Source: Amycolatopsis regifaucium (GTDB taxonomy: Bacteria > Actinomycetota > Actinomycetes > Mycobacteriales > Pseudonocardiaceae). Taken from it: a DNA stretch of 64,000 bases. The notes beneath the pieces are model-generated. The model did no database searches and was not told the origin of the DNA. It saw only the letters and a list, made by a program, of their open reading frames with translations. The DNA lies in NCBI RefSeq assembly GCF_001613935.1, contig NZ_LQCI01000009.1:152821-216820 (forward strand), read 5' to 3'. How positions within the stretch are numbered: the first letter of the stretch is position 1; every line of letters starts with the position of its first letter. The position numbers were made by a program, and so were the translations under genes. Positions 27,024-34,720 of the stretch are shown in pieces.

Positions 27024-28568
27024 TCAGCCTGCGACGGTCACGTTCGTCAGGAAGGTGAGCGAGCGGCCGTTGACGTCCGGCACCAGCCCGCGGACGGTGC
27101 CGCGGTGCGGCAGGAGCACGTTGACGAACGCGGGGGTGATCATCGCGCCCTGTTCGTGCTCGATCCTGTGCATCCGGTTCATGATCGAACACTGTTGCTG
27201 TTCGGGCGCCACGAAGAGCTCGTCGGCCAGCCGGATGAACTCGCCGTCGTCCCAGTGCGTGGCGTTCCCGACGCGCCCCGGCAGCAGTGACCCGATCACG
27301 GTCGGCAGGTAGGGAATCGGGTTGAAGTCGATGAACACCGGCCAGTCAGTCCATTTGGACAGGAACTCCGGCACCGTCGGGACGTCGACGGTGACCTTCA
27401 CCCCGGCCTTGGCCGCGTTCTCGGCGAACACCTGAGCCAATTCCTGCATGCCGGGCAGCAGACCGTCGGTCGTGATGGCGAACGACAGATTCGGCCTGCC
27501 CGCGTCGGCGAGCAGCTTCTTGGCCTGTTCGATGTCCTGCTTGCGTTGCGCGATACCCGGGTCACCGCACTGGGGAGTGCCGCCTTCGTGGTCGTTGGCC
27601 ACGCGGCCGTACCCGCCCAGCGCGTTGGACACGACCTGGTCGCGGTCGATCAGCAAGCGCAGCGCCTGGCGTACTCGGACGTCGTCGAACGGTGCGACCT
27701 TGGTGTTGAAGCCGATCCGCAGCGTGAAATCGCCCTTGCTTTCGAGCACCTGGATGTCGTTCTTGCCCGCGAGAGACTTCGCGATAGCCGGGGTCGCGCC
27801 CGATGCCACGTCGACCTGGTCGGACAGCAGCGCGTTCGCCTGTGCCTGCTGGCTCGGGAACTCGATGATGTCCACGACGTCGAGCTTGGGCCTCTCACCC
27901 CAATATGCGCCGAATCGCTCCAGTGTGGACTGTCGGCCGGCGGTGAAGGACTTGACGGCGAACGGCCCGGTCCCGATCGGTTTCGCCGGTGCCGAGCCCG
28001 CCTTGGTCATCGGGAGCAGGACGTTCGCCCAGATGTCCTTGAACGGTGCGAAGGGTTTGCTCAGTCCTACCCGGACAGTCGTCTTGTCGACCGCCGTGAC
28101 GGCGTCCGGGTCGACCCGTTCGATGAACGCCAGCCCCTGTGCGGCGTGCGCCGGGTCGCGCAGGTACTTGATGCTGGCCACGACGTCGGCCGAGGTGAAC
28201 TCGCTCCCGTCGGTGAACTTGACCCCGGGCCGGAGCTTGATCGTCCACTCGGTGCGATCGGCGTTCGGGGTCATGTCCGTGGCCAGCCGCCATTCCACCT
28301 TGCCCGCGGGGTCGAGGTGGGTGAGGCCCTCGTAGAGGAGAGCGCTCCGCAGCTCCTGGGTGGGACTCTGCTTGCTCGCATACGGGTTGAGGGTCTCGCC
28401 CGGGTCCGTCGCGGCGGCGATGCGCAGCGTCCCGCCCGTTCCGTCCGCGGCCTGCGGTGGCGGAGCACAGCTCGCGAGGGCCGCGGCGAGGAGCACGGCG
28501 GCCGGCAGAGCGAGCGAGCGACGTCTCGGCCCGGCAGCGGGCTCGGAGTGAAGAGGACTGCGCGACAC
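27024..28568 (-). CDS. ABC transporter solute-binding lipoprotein (SBP family 5)
   Basis: The 514-residue protein has a twin-Arg-like basic start, a hydrophobic stretch and the lipobox LASCAPP, so it is exported and anchored by a lipidated Cys near residue 34. The mature part reads GTLRIAAATDPGETLNPYAS and WTIKLRPGVKFTDGSEFTSA, both standard for extracellular solute-binding family 5 (peptide, nickel or oligosaccharide). LacI control suggests that the substrate is a sugar or sugar-derived compound rather than a peptide, but this is inference. Start GTG 28568 has CTGGAG upstream. It is the first gene of the importer operon. Confidence 0.92.
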   Translation of the reverse strand: MSRSPLHSEPAAGPRRRSLALPAAVLLAAALASCAPPPQAADGTGGTLRIAAATDPGETLNPYASKQSPTQELRSALLYEGLTHLDPAGKVEWRLATDMTPNADRTEWTIKLRPGVKFTDGSEFTSADVVASIKYLRDPAHAAQGLAFIERVDPDAVTAVDKTTVRVGLSKPFAPFKDIWANVLLPMTKAGSAPAKPIGTGPFAVKSFTAGRQSTLERFGAYWGERPKLDVVDIIEFPSQQAQANALLSDQVDVASGATPAIAKSLAGKNDIQVLESKGDFTLRIGFNTKVAPFDDVRVRQALRLLIDRDQVVSNALGGYGRVANDHEGGTPQCGDPGIAQRKQDIEQAKKLLADAGRPNLSFAITTDGLLPGMQELAQVFAENAAKAGVKVTVDVPTVPEFLSKWTDWPVFIDFNPIPYLPTVIGSLLPGRVGNATHWDDGEFIRLADELFVAPEQQQCSIMNRMHRIEHEQGAMITPAFVNVLLPHRGTVRGLVPDVNGRSLTFLTNVTVAG

Positions 28569-28601
28569 TGGGCAACTCCAGTTCCGGGGCGAACGGACTT
28601 T

Positions 28602-28615
28602 TCTAAGCGATTAGA
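28602..28615. promoter_or_regulatory. LacI-type operator upstream of the importer operon
   Basis: TCTAAGCGATTAGA is a near-palindrome with a central CG, the usual form for LacI-family operators. It lies 34 bases upstream of the binding-protein start on the minus strand. An identical copy is at 28692-28705. Confidence 0.65.
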
Positions 28616-28691
28616 CATCTCCATCACCGGCCGGGTTTCGGCCAAGTTCCGCACAGCGTACGACGTGTATCGAGCAAGGGGAAGAGGTCTA

Positions 28692-28705
28692 TCTAAGCGA
28701 TTAGA
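28692..28705. promoter_or_regulatory. LacI-type operator upstream of the cupin gene
   Basis: A second identical TCTAAGCGATTAGA, extended here to a perfect outer A/T pair (ATCT...AGAT). It lies 52 bases before the cupin start. The two copies serve divergent transcripts and are 90 bases apart, which would also allow looping. Confidence 0.65.
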
Positions 28706-28757
28706 TAGTTGTTAGCCTCGCTGGCGACCGTCGGGGAAACCACAGGGAGGCACACCC

Positions 28758-29222
28758 ATGAAAAGTCCGTACGAGCGCCTGTTCGTGAGGAAGATGCAGA
28801 GCTGCATCGACGACCTCGTGAACGAAGGTGCCGCCGCCGGTGTCGTCGAACCGGACAACGTTGGCCCGGCGCTCGCGCTGATGCGCTCGGAGCAGGTCCC
28901 GGAGAGCAAGATCCACCTGACCTACACGTGGATCACCGAGTGCGACACTCCCGTGCACTGGGTCAAGGAGCACGAGCACGACTACGACGAAGTCCTGATC
29001 TGGCACGGCAACGACCCGAACGACGTCGACGACCTCGGTGCGGAGATCTACCTCGACATCGAAGGCGTCCGGCACACGATCACCACGAGCGGTTCGGTCT
29101 ACCTCCCGGCGGGCATCCGCCACTGCCCGCTCGGCTTCAACCGCGTCGACCGCCCGTTCCGGTTCAGCGCGCTGTCGTTGAGCCCGAACTACGCGTCGGA
29201 CGAGCACGAGCCCGCGCGGTGA
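28758..29222 (+). CDS. Cupin-like protein of unknown function
   Basis: The 154-residue protein has a possible cupin metal site. HEHDYDEVLIWHG holds two His and a Glu, and PAGIRHCPLG holds a further His in the second cupin motif. The N-terminal ~50 residues are helical. ATG 28758 has GGGAGG eight bases upstream. It is transcribed away from the ABC importer with an identical LacI-type operator in front, so both units are likely induced together. It may act on the imported compound, for example as an isomerase or a small dioxygenase. I do not recognise a specific family. Confidence 0.7.
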   Translation: MKSPYERLFVRKMQSCIDDLVNEGAAAGVVEPDNVGPALALMRSEQVPESKIHLTYTWITECDTPVHWVKEHEHDYDEVLIWHGNDPNDVDDLGAEIYLDIEGVRHTITTSGSVYLPAGIRHCPLGFNRVDRPFRFSALSLSPNYASDEHEPAR

Positions 29223-29225
29223 GTG

Positions 29226-29257
29226 GCCGGTCCCGCCGTCACCGCGGCGGGACCGGC
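29226..29257. terminator. Bidirectional hairpin terminator between cupin and LacI genes
   Basis: GCCGGTCCCGCCG and CGGCGGGACCGGC pair over 13 bp with a TCACCG loop, between two convergent genes. Confidence 0.75.
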
Positions 29258-29261
29258 GTGG

Positions 29262-30296
29262 TCACACGCCCGAAGCCGCGTCCACCTGCGAAGTGCCGGC
29301 GGCCACGCCGGGCTCGCATCCGCAGGTCACGCCGATGCTGAGCGCGCCGTCCAAGACCACGAACGCCCCTGAATCCGGTTCGTCCAGCGCGTCGAACGCG
29401 CGGGCCGCGAGTTCTTCGAGCGGGAGACTGACCGTGGTGAGCGGAAAACTCCCGAGCCGGGCCTCGCGGATCCCGTCGAAGCCCACGACCGCCAGATCCC
29501 CCGGTACCCGCAGTCCCAGGCTCGTCGCCGTGCGGATCGCCACGAGCGCCTGCTCGTCGGTCGTGGCGTAGATCGCTTCGGGCCGGTTGTCGCTCTGAAG
29601 CACCTGTCGCACCGTCCGGCCCACTTCGACCCGGTCGAAGGAAGTCCGGATGAGCCTGCCCTCGGTGGGCAGGCCCGCGTCGTCCATGGCCTTGCGCCAA
29701 CCGCCCTCACGGCCGTGCGCCGGGCCCACGGCGATCTCGCCCGCGACGCAGACGATGTCCCGGTGGCCGTGCCAGAGCAGGTGCTCGACGACGAGCTTGG
29801 CACCATCGAAGTCGTTGAAGACCACGCTCGGCGAAGCGGCCCCAGGGGCAGCCCATTGCACGTACACCCAGGGCGTTTCGTCGTCCTGCTGTGGTTCCTC
29901 GCCGGTCGTCACGAAGATCCCGCGAGGTCGCAGCTCCGAGAACGCCACGCCGTATTCGTCCGCGCGGGATGGGTGATAGCCGGTGTTGCCCAGCAACGTG
30001 AGCAGGCCACGGCGACGCCCTTCCGCCTCGACGCACCGCGAAAGCTCGCCGAAGAACGCGTTCGCGGTGTCGGGCACCAACAGGCCGACGAGATTGGACC
30101 GGCCACCGCTCAACGCCCCGGCGAGCGGGTTGCGCCGGTAGCCGAGCATCCGCATGGCCTCTTCGACCTTGATCCGAGTCTTCTCCGCGACCGGACGAGG
30201 CCCACCGTTGAGCACGTAGCTCACGACCGCCGTCGAAGTCCCCGCGAGGCGGCTGACATCCAGCAGGGTCGGCTTGCGCGTTCTTTTTCCTCCCAC
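29262..30296 (-). CDS. LacI-family transcriptional regulator
   Basis: The 344-residue protein has an N-terminal helix-turn-helix (LLDVSRLAGTSTAVVSYVLN), the hinge helix RRNPLAGALSGGRSN, and a periplasmic-binding-like effector domain with VGLLVPDTANAFFGEL and VVGFDGIREARLG. GTG 30296 (MGGKRTRKPTLL) is preferred over 30338, since the helix-turn-helix normally starts within ten residues and GGGAG lies upstream. It most likely represses the importer and the cupin gene through the two operators at 28602 and 28692. The effector is unknown, presumably the transported sugar. Confidence 0.92.
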   Translation of the reverse strand: MGGKRTRKPTLLDVSRLAGTSTAVVSYVLNGGPRPVAEKTRIKVEEAMRMLGYRRNPLAGALSGGRSNLVGLLVPDTANAFFGELSRCVEAEGRRRGLLTLLGNTGYHPSRADEYGVAFSELRPRGIFVTTGEEPQQDDETPWVYVQWAAPGAASPSVVFNDFDGAKLVVEHLLWHGHRDIVCVAGEIAVGPAHGREGGWRKAMDDAGLPTEGRLIRTSFDRVEVGRTVRQVLQSDNRPEAIYATTDEQALVAIRTATSLGLRVPGDLAVVGFDGIREARLGSFPLTTVSLPLEELAARAFDALDEPDSGAFVVLDGALSIGVTCGCEPGVAAGTSQVDAASGV

Positions 30297-30730
30297 GCTC
30301 CTGCTCCCTGGTGTCACGCCGGGAAACCCGGTTGTCACCGCCAGCCTAGAACACGTGGGCGGGTGGCGTTCGCCGCCGGCATGCCCGCGATTCGGCCCCG
30401 GAAGTGTAAGCGAGCGTCGGACCGGCTCGAACTCGCGTGCGCACGAAGCCGAGGAGTAGGTGATCGTTGGCCCCCGCTCTCGCCGGTGCGGGTGGCCACC
30501 CCCTCATCAGCTCAAGGTTTCGATGCCGGCGCTGGGACAATCGATCATCCTGCCGTCGTGGCCCGAATCCGCCGTCACCGGCCAAGGCATGGGTTACGGA
30601 GAGTGCTCGCGCCCGGGATTCGCTCAAACGGTGGGTGGTTCGGCTTCTCGATGGTGTTGATCGCGCGCCGGGATGAAGCCGGGCGAGTTGTACTGGCATG
30701 CGCCGAAAACCTCGAGAACAAGGAGAGCTC
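30297..30730. other. Intergenic region between divergent LacI and lectin genes
   Basis: No gene is supported. Promoters of both flanking genes should lie here, but none is clear. A strong ribosome site AGGAGAG precedes the lectin gene. Confidence 0.4.
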
Positions 30731-31189
30731 ATGTTGGTGCGTACCGCGTTCACCGCCCTGCTGGCCGCCGCCGCTGCCGGAGCACTGATCGTGCCATCCG
30801 CCGCCGCGGACGAACCGCCCGATTACGTGATCGAGTCGGCGAACGGTACGGAGCGAGTGTGGCAGCAGACGTGGTGGGACGGCGAGCCCACCATCACCAG
30901 CGATTTCCGTGGCAGCGACAACCAGCACTGGATTTTCTGGGACAACCGGACGATCCAGAACACGGGAACCGACCTGTGCGCCAATGCTCACTACGGCCGG
31001 ATCATCGGCGCGGACTGCAACGGCGACGACCCAGGGCAGCGGTGGCGCGTCCTCGGAGAGCACAACCAGAAACAGCTTCGGAACGACGAAACCGGCCTCT
31101 GCGCGACCTATGAGGGCCGTGACGACCAGTTGAGCCTGCACACCTGCGACGGCGGCCGTCTCAACCAGCGTTGGTACCTCAACATCTGA
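30731..31189 (+). CDS. Secreted ricin-type beta-trefoil lectin-domain protein
   Basis: The 152-residue product starts with a signal peptide (LVRTAFTALLAAAAAGALIV), with likely cleavage after PSAAA. The mature ~125 residues are a beta-trefoil. QHW and QRW motifs appear as DNQHWIFW, GQRWRV and NQRWYLNI, together with LCANAHYG, LCATYEG and four Cys that can form two disulfides. It lacks a catalytic domain, so it probably binds carbohydrate outside the cell. AGGAGAG precedes ATG 30731. A strong terminator follows. Confidence 0.82.
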   Translation: MLVRTAFTALLAAAAAGALIVPSAAADEPPDYVIESANGTERVWQQTWWDGEPTITSDFRGSDNQHWIFWDNRTIQNTGTDLCANAHYGRIIGADCNGDDPGQRWRVLGEHNQKQLRNDETGLCATYEGRDDQLSLHTCDGGRLNQRWYLNI

Positions 31190-31251
31190 GCAGCTTGAGG
31201 CCTTCGTTCTCAACTCCATCATCGAACAGTCCGGGTTGACACTTTCAGGGC

Positions 31252-31283
31252 GGCCGGGGCGCTGCATGGTCAGCGCCCCGGCC
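31252..31283 (+). terminator. Hairpin terminator after the lectin gene
   Basis: GGCCGGGGCGCTG and CAGCGCCCCGGCC pair over 13 bp with a CATGGT loop. Confidence 0.75.
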
Positions 31284-31375
31284 ACGGCCCGGCGGTCGTG
31301 GAACTCACCACCGAAGCCATTCGGCTCACCCGCCAGCCGCACGAGCCCCGCCCCCGATTGGACAGTGCGGCCGCG

Positions 31376-31942
31376 TTAATCGTGGTCGGTGCGTGCGGCG
31401 TGCTGGAGTCGTTCGATGGTTTCGTCGATCCAGTCGACCCAGGTTTGCGCCATCATTTCGCCGGCTCGGCGGACCGAGTCCCAGATGAGGGAGTCGAGTT
31501 CGTTGCCGTCGGTGAGAGCCGTGGCGGCGGCGATCTGTTCGGGCAGTTCGACGGCGAGCCGGTCATGGTCCTTGACGTGGAGTTCGCGCATGACCCGCAG
31601 CTGGGTCACAGTGTCTTCCAGCGGACGGGATCCAGCGAAGAAGAAGCGGACCATGAAGGGCACCCGGACCGGGTCGAGTTCGGTGACCAGTTCGCCTATC
31701 CAGGACCCGAAAGCCGCTCGTCCGGCGTCGGTGACCGTGTAAACGCGGCGGTCCGGCCTGCTCTGCTGTGGCTCCACTTCGGACATCACCAGACCGTTGT
31801 CCTCGAGTTGGCTCAACGTGCGGTAGATCTGGCTGAGCTGGGCAGGCCAGACGAAGTGGATGCTGGAGCGGATCGCAATGGCCAGGTCGTAACCCGTCAT
31901 CGGCTGCCGGAGCAGGAAACCCAGCAGGGCGAATCTGAGCAT
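31376..31942 (-). CDS. PadR-family transcriptional regulator
   Basis: The 188-residue protein begins LRFALLGFLLRQPMTGYDLA and continues with FVWPAQLSQIYRTLSQLEDNG, the PadR winged helix. VYTVTDAGRAAFGSWI and a C-terminal VWDWID-type dimerisation helix follow, as in PadR subfamily 2 (AphA-like). AAGGAG lies six bases before ATG 31942. It is the third gene of a leftward unit after the FAD monooxygenase and the hydrolase, 40 bases from the latter, so it may be a local regulator of that unit. Confidence 0.88.
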   Translation of the reverse strand: MLRFALLGFLLRQPMTGYDLAIAIRSSIHFVWPAQLSQIYRTLSQLEDNGLVMSEVEPQQSRPDRRVYTVTDAGRAAFGSWIGELVTELDPVRVPFMVRFFFAGSRPLEDTVTQLRVMRELHVKDHDRLAVELPEQIAAATALTDGNELDSLIWDSVRRAGEMMAQTWVDWIDETIERLQHAARTDHD

Positions 31943-31982
31943 CGGGCTCCTTCCGACGGGAAACCCGGAGGATAGCAATCGA

Positions 31983-32849
31983 TCAGGTCCGATCCGCGTG
32001 CTGTGCGAACCAGGCGGCGAGGAGTTCGGTGACGTGCTTGGGTTGTTCACGGTGCGGCCAGTGTCGTGTGTCGAGCCAGTGCAGCTCGGACCGATCGCAC
32101 AGGGCGGCGCTCGGCTTGGCGAGATGCTTGCCGAGCGCGCCGTCGCGGCGTCCCCAGATGATCTGGGTCGGCACGCGCACCGTCGGGTCGGGGGTGGCGC
32201 GGGATGATCGCAGCATCGTGCGGAACAGCGCGCGGTACCAGAAAAGTGGCCGTTGGATCGTGCCGGGATGACGCCAGACGGCGCGGTGCCGGTCGAGGTC
32301 GGCCTCACTCAGGCGGGCACCGTGTTCGAGCATCGTCGCGAGGACCGCGCCGCCGCGTGCGCCGAGGATCGTCTCGGCGAGGCCGGGGATTTGGAACGCC
32401 ATCATGTACCAGCTCCGCAGAAGCTGGGTGGGTTTGCGGGTCAGCGCTTCGGCGAAGACATTCGGATGCGGGCAGTTGACGATGGTCAGTGATCGCACCA
32501 GATCGGGCCGTTCGATCGTCACCGCCCAGGCGACAGCCCCGCCCCAGTCGTGCCCGACCAGGTGCACCGGCGCCGCGTTCTGCCGCTCGATGAGCAGCAC
32601 CATGTCGTTGACCAGCCGGGGCATCTCGTAGTCGGCGACGGTGGCCGGTTTGGAAGACAGGCCGTAGCCGCGCTGATCCGGCGCGAGTATCCGGTAGCCC
32701 CGCTCGGCGAGCGCGGTCATCTGCGGCTCGAACGTGAACCAGAGATCGGGCCAGCCGTGGAGGAACAGCGCGGGCGGACCGTCCTCGGGGCCGTCGGTCT
32801 CGACGTGAAGCAGGACATCGTCGACGTCGACGAATTGTGGCTGGAACAT
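31983..32849 (-). CDS. Alpha/beta hydrolase, epoxide-hydrolase-like
   Basis: The 288-residue enzyme has the epoxide hydrolase pattern: oxyanion motif LFLHGWPDLWF (residues ~28-38), nucleophile motif VGHDWGGAVAW with Asp as nucleophile (~98-108), a cap domain, acid region IIWGRRDGAL, and the catalytic His in DTRHWPHREQP. An Asp nucleophile separates it from esterases and indicates epoxide hydrolase or dehalogenase activity. ATG 32849 has GAGGAG six bases upstream. It follows the FAD monooxygenase by 27 bases; a monooxygenase that forms an epoxide and a hydrolase that opens it make a sensible pair. The substrate is unknown; a steroid or terpenoid is suggested only by the KstR-like promoter site. 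Confidence 0.87.
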   Translation of the reverse strand: MFQPQFVDVDDVLLHVETDGPEDGPPALFLHGWPDLWFTFEPQMTALAERGYRILAPDQRGYGLSSKPATVADYEMPRLVNDMVLLIERQNAAPVHLVGHDWGGAVAWAVTIERPDLVRSLTIVNCPHPNVFAEALTRKPTQLLRSWYMMAFQIPGLAETILGARGGAVLATMLEHGARLSEADLDRHRAVWRHPGTIQRPLFWYRALFRTMLRSSRATPDPTVRVPTQIIWGRRDGALGKHLAKPSAALCDRSELHWLDTRHWPHREQPKHVTELLAAWFAQHADRT

Positions 32850-32876
32850 GGGGCTCCTCGCTCGCTCGGACGGGGT

Positions 32877-34268
32877 TCAGGTAGCGCCGAGCACGGCGGC
32901 GACGGTCGCGGACAAAGGACCGGGATCGCGGTCGCGCAACGGCCGCAGCACCCGCCGTATGATCCGCGGGGAAGCGAGTGATGACAGCGGTCGGTGGAGA
33001 TTGAGCACGTCGTTGAAGGCGGCTGCCACCTCGGGATCCAGCGCGGCCGCTCGTTCCAGACGGTTGCGGTAGTCCTCGCCGAACCTGGTCGTCCACGGCG
33101 ACCGGACTCCTTCGGTGCGGCATCGGTAGCGGAGGTCCTCGCCGAGCGCGAGGCGCCAGGCCTCGGCGGAGGTGGCGGCGATGGCGCGTGCCGCCCGGCG
33201 TCCGAACCCCGCGTCGTCGCCGACGGCGAGTACCCGGCCGAGCGCGGCCGCGGACAACGCGGCCACACTCATTCCCTGGCCGTAGATGGGATTGGCCGCG
33301 CTGGCGGCGTCTCCGAGCGCGAGGATGCCATCGGGCATCTCGCGAGCCCGGTCGTAATGGCGCCGGGTGTTGCTGCGGACGCGGAAAGTCCGGATGGGGC
33401 CGGTCGGCGTCGATCGCCGGAGGGCCTCGGCCACCACCGGTGCCGTCAGCCGATCGGCGAAGTCGCGCAACCCGGCCAGGTCTGCCGGAACCGGTTCGCT
33501 CCGGGCGATTGAGCCGAACGAGATGTGCAGCAGGCCGTGCTCGACGCGTAGCACGACGCCGCCGACGGAGGAGCCGGATTCGGCCTGGCCGCCGAGGATG
33601 GCCAGCCACTCGGGATCGAAGGACGAATCGGGCTCGGTGACCACGCTGACGTAGCGGACGTCGGAGTGGACGACCGATTGTGGTGGCGGCCGGTACCCGA
33701 TCCGCTCGAGCCACTCCGGCAGTGGTGAGTTTCGGCCTGACGCGTCGACTACCAGATCGGCGCCCAGGTCCTCGCCGGCTGCCCGGACACCGGTGATCCG
33801 GCGGCGGGACCGGTCGGTCAGTAGCCCGGTGACGGGCGTCCTCTCCAGGACCGTGACGTTCGGCAGCGCCCGCACGCGGGCGCGGATCACGTGCTCGATC
33901 AGGATCCGGCTCGCCCCGAAGCCCCCGCTCCACCAGGCGGGTATCCGGATGGTCGTCTCACCGCGGACCAGGAACAGCGACCGATCTCCCATCGCGGGGT
34001 CGCCGGAACCCGGGGTGAGCGCACCGGCGGCGGCCAACTCCGCGGACAGGCCGGGGAACAGCCCGAGCAGCACCCGGCGGCCGGAGCTCAGCAGGCCGTG
34101 CGCGTGATGCGACTGAGGGACGAAGCGCCGATGCCCCGGCCGGTCCGGGAGCACATCACGCTCGGCCACGACCACCTCGTCGTAGTGCTCGGACAGGACC
34201 CTTGCGGTCACGAGACCGGCGATCCCCGCGCCGAGCACCGCTGCTCGGTCAAAGCGCCAATGCGACAT
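32877..34268 (-). CDS. FAD-dependent monooxygenase / oxidoreductase
   Basis: The 463-residue flavoprotein has an N-terminal Rossmann motif AAVLGAGIAGLVTARVL with the following acidic residue in VVVAERD. Its second FAD motif is ILALGDAASAANPIYGQGMS (~305-324), plus DLVVDASGR in the middle. It resembles squalene epoxidase/geranylgeranyl reductase-like or epoxidase-type flavoproteins that handle hydrophobic molecules (PQSHHAHGLL is typical of this group). ATG 34268 is six bases after a -10 box, so the transcript is probably leaderless. It is the first gene of a unit with the epoxide hydrolase and PadR gene. Confidence 0.87.
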   Translation of the reverse strand: MSHWRFDRAAVLGAGIAGLVTARVLSEHYDEVVVAERDVLPDRPGHRRFVPQSHHAHGLLSSGRRVLLGLFPGLSAELAAAGALTPGSGDPAMGDRSLFLVRGETTIRIPAWWSGGFGASRILIEHVIRARVRALPNVTVLERTPVTGLLTDRSRRRITGVRAAGEDLGADLVVDASGRNSPLPEWLERIGYRPPPQSVVHSDVRYVSVVTEPDSSFDPEWLAILGGQAESGSSVGGVVLRVEHGLLHISFGSIARSEPVPADLAGLRDFADRLTAPVVAEALRRSTPTGPIRTFRVRSNTRRHYDRAREMPDGILALGDAASAANPIYGQGMSVAALSAAALGRVLAVGDDAGFGRRAARAIAATSAEAWRLALGEDLRYRCRTEGVRSPWTTRFGEDYRNRLERAAALDPEVAAAFNDVLNLHRPLSSLASPRIIRRVLRPLRDRDPGPLSATVAAVLGAT

Positions 34269-34303
34269 CGTTCATATATAACTTGTTGAATAAGGAGAGT
34301 CAA
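34269..34303 (-). promoter_or_regulatory. Leaderless promoter with KstR-like operator, FAD monooxygenase operon
   Basis: Read on the minus strand, TTGACT (34303-34298), a 17-base spacer and TATATA (34280-34275) make a near-consensus housekeeping promoter, with ATG six bases after the -10. Across the spacer and -10, TATAACTTGTTGAA (34277-34290 on the plus strand) fits the published KstR consensus TnnAACnnGTTnnA exactly. A repressor there would block the polymerase. Confidence 0.65.
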
Positions 34304-34720
34304 TTGCCGACCGTCGACTCGATCACGAAATGTGGGCCAAAACCGTCGAGCGGCTCGCATCACCCTGCTGGGTCGGGCACCGCGACAAGCCGAGTCCGAA
34401 CTCCGGGGCAACGGGGGAACCACGCGTACCGACGCCGACCGTGTATCACCCGAAGCCGGACGATCGCAGCTCCTGCCGGCAACCCGGGCCTCGAGTGGAG
34501 AGCGGTGCGTCCGCTACTGGCGGACCGACAGATAGGGCACGGATGGGGTCGCTCCGGCGACCCCGGGACCCGCTTGACCCAGCCGGGTGCCTTGGACCGC
34601 CACGTACCAATGAGCGCGGCCCGGCCCGGCCCACGTCCAACGGCCAGGAGTGGTGATAACCGGGCGGATGCCATCGCTGCGGCTCTGCCCAACGCCGAGC
34701 GTCGGCTCATCGGGAGGCAG
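34304..34720. other. Intergenic region, nothing recognised
   Basis: No frame shows a family and no strong hairpin was found between the promoter at 34269 and the stop of the pentapeptide-repeat gene. Confidence 0.4.
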
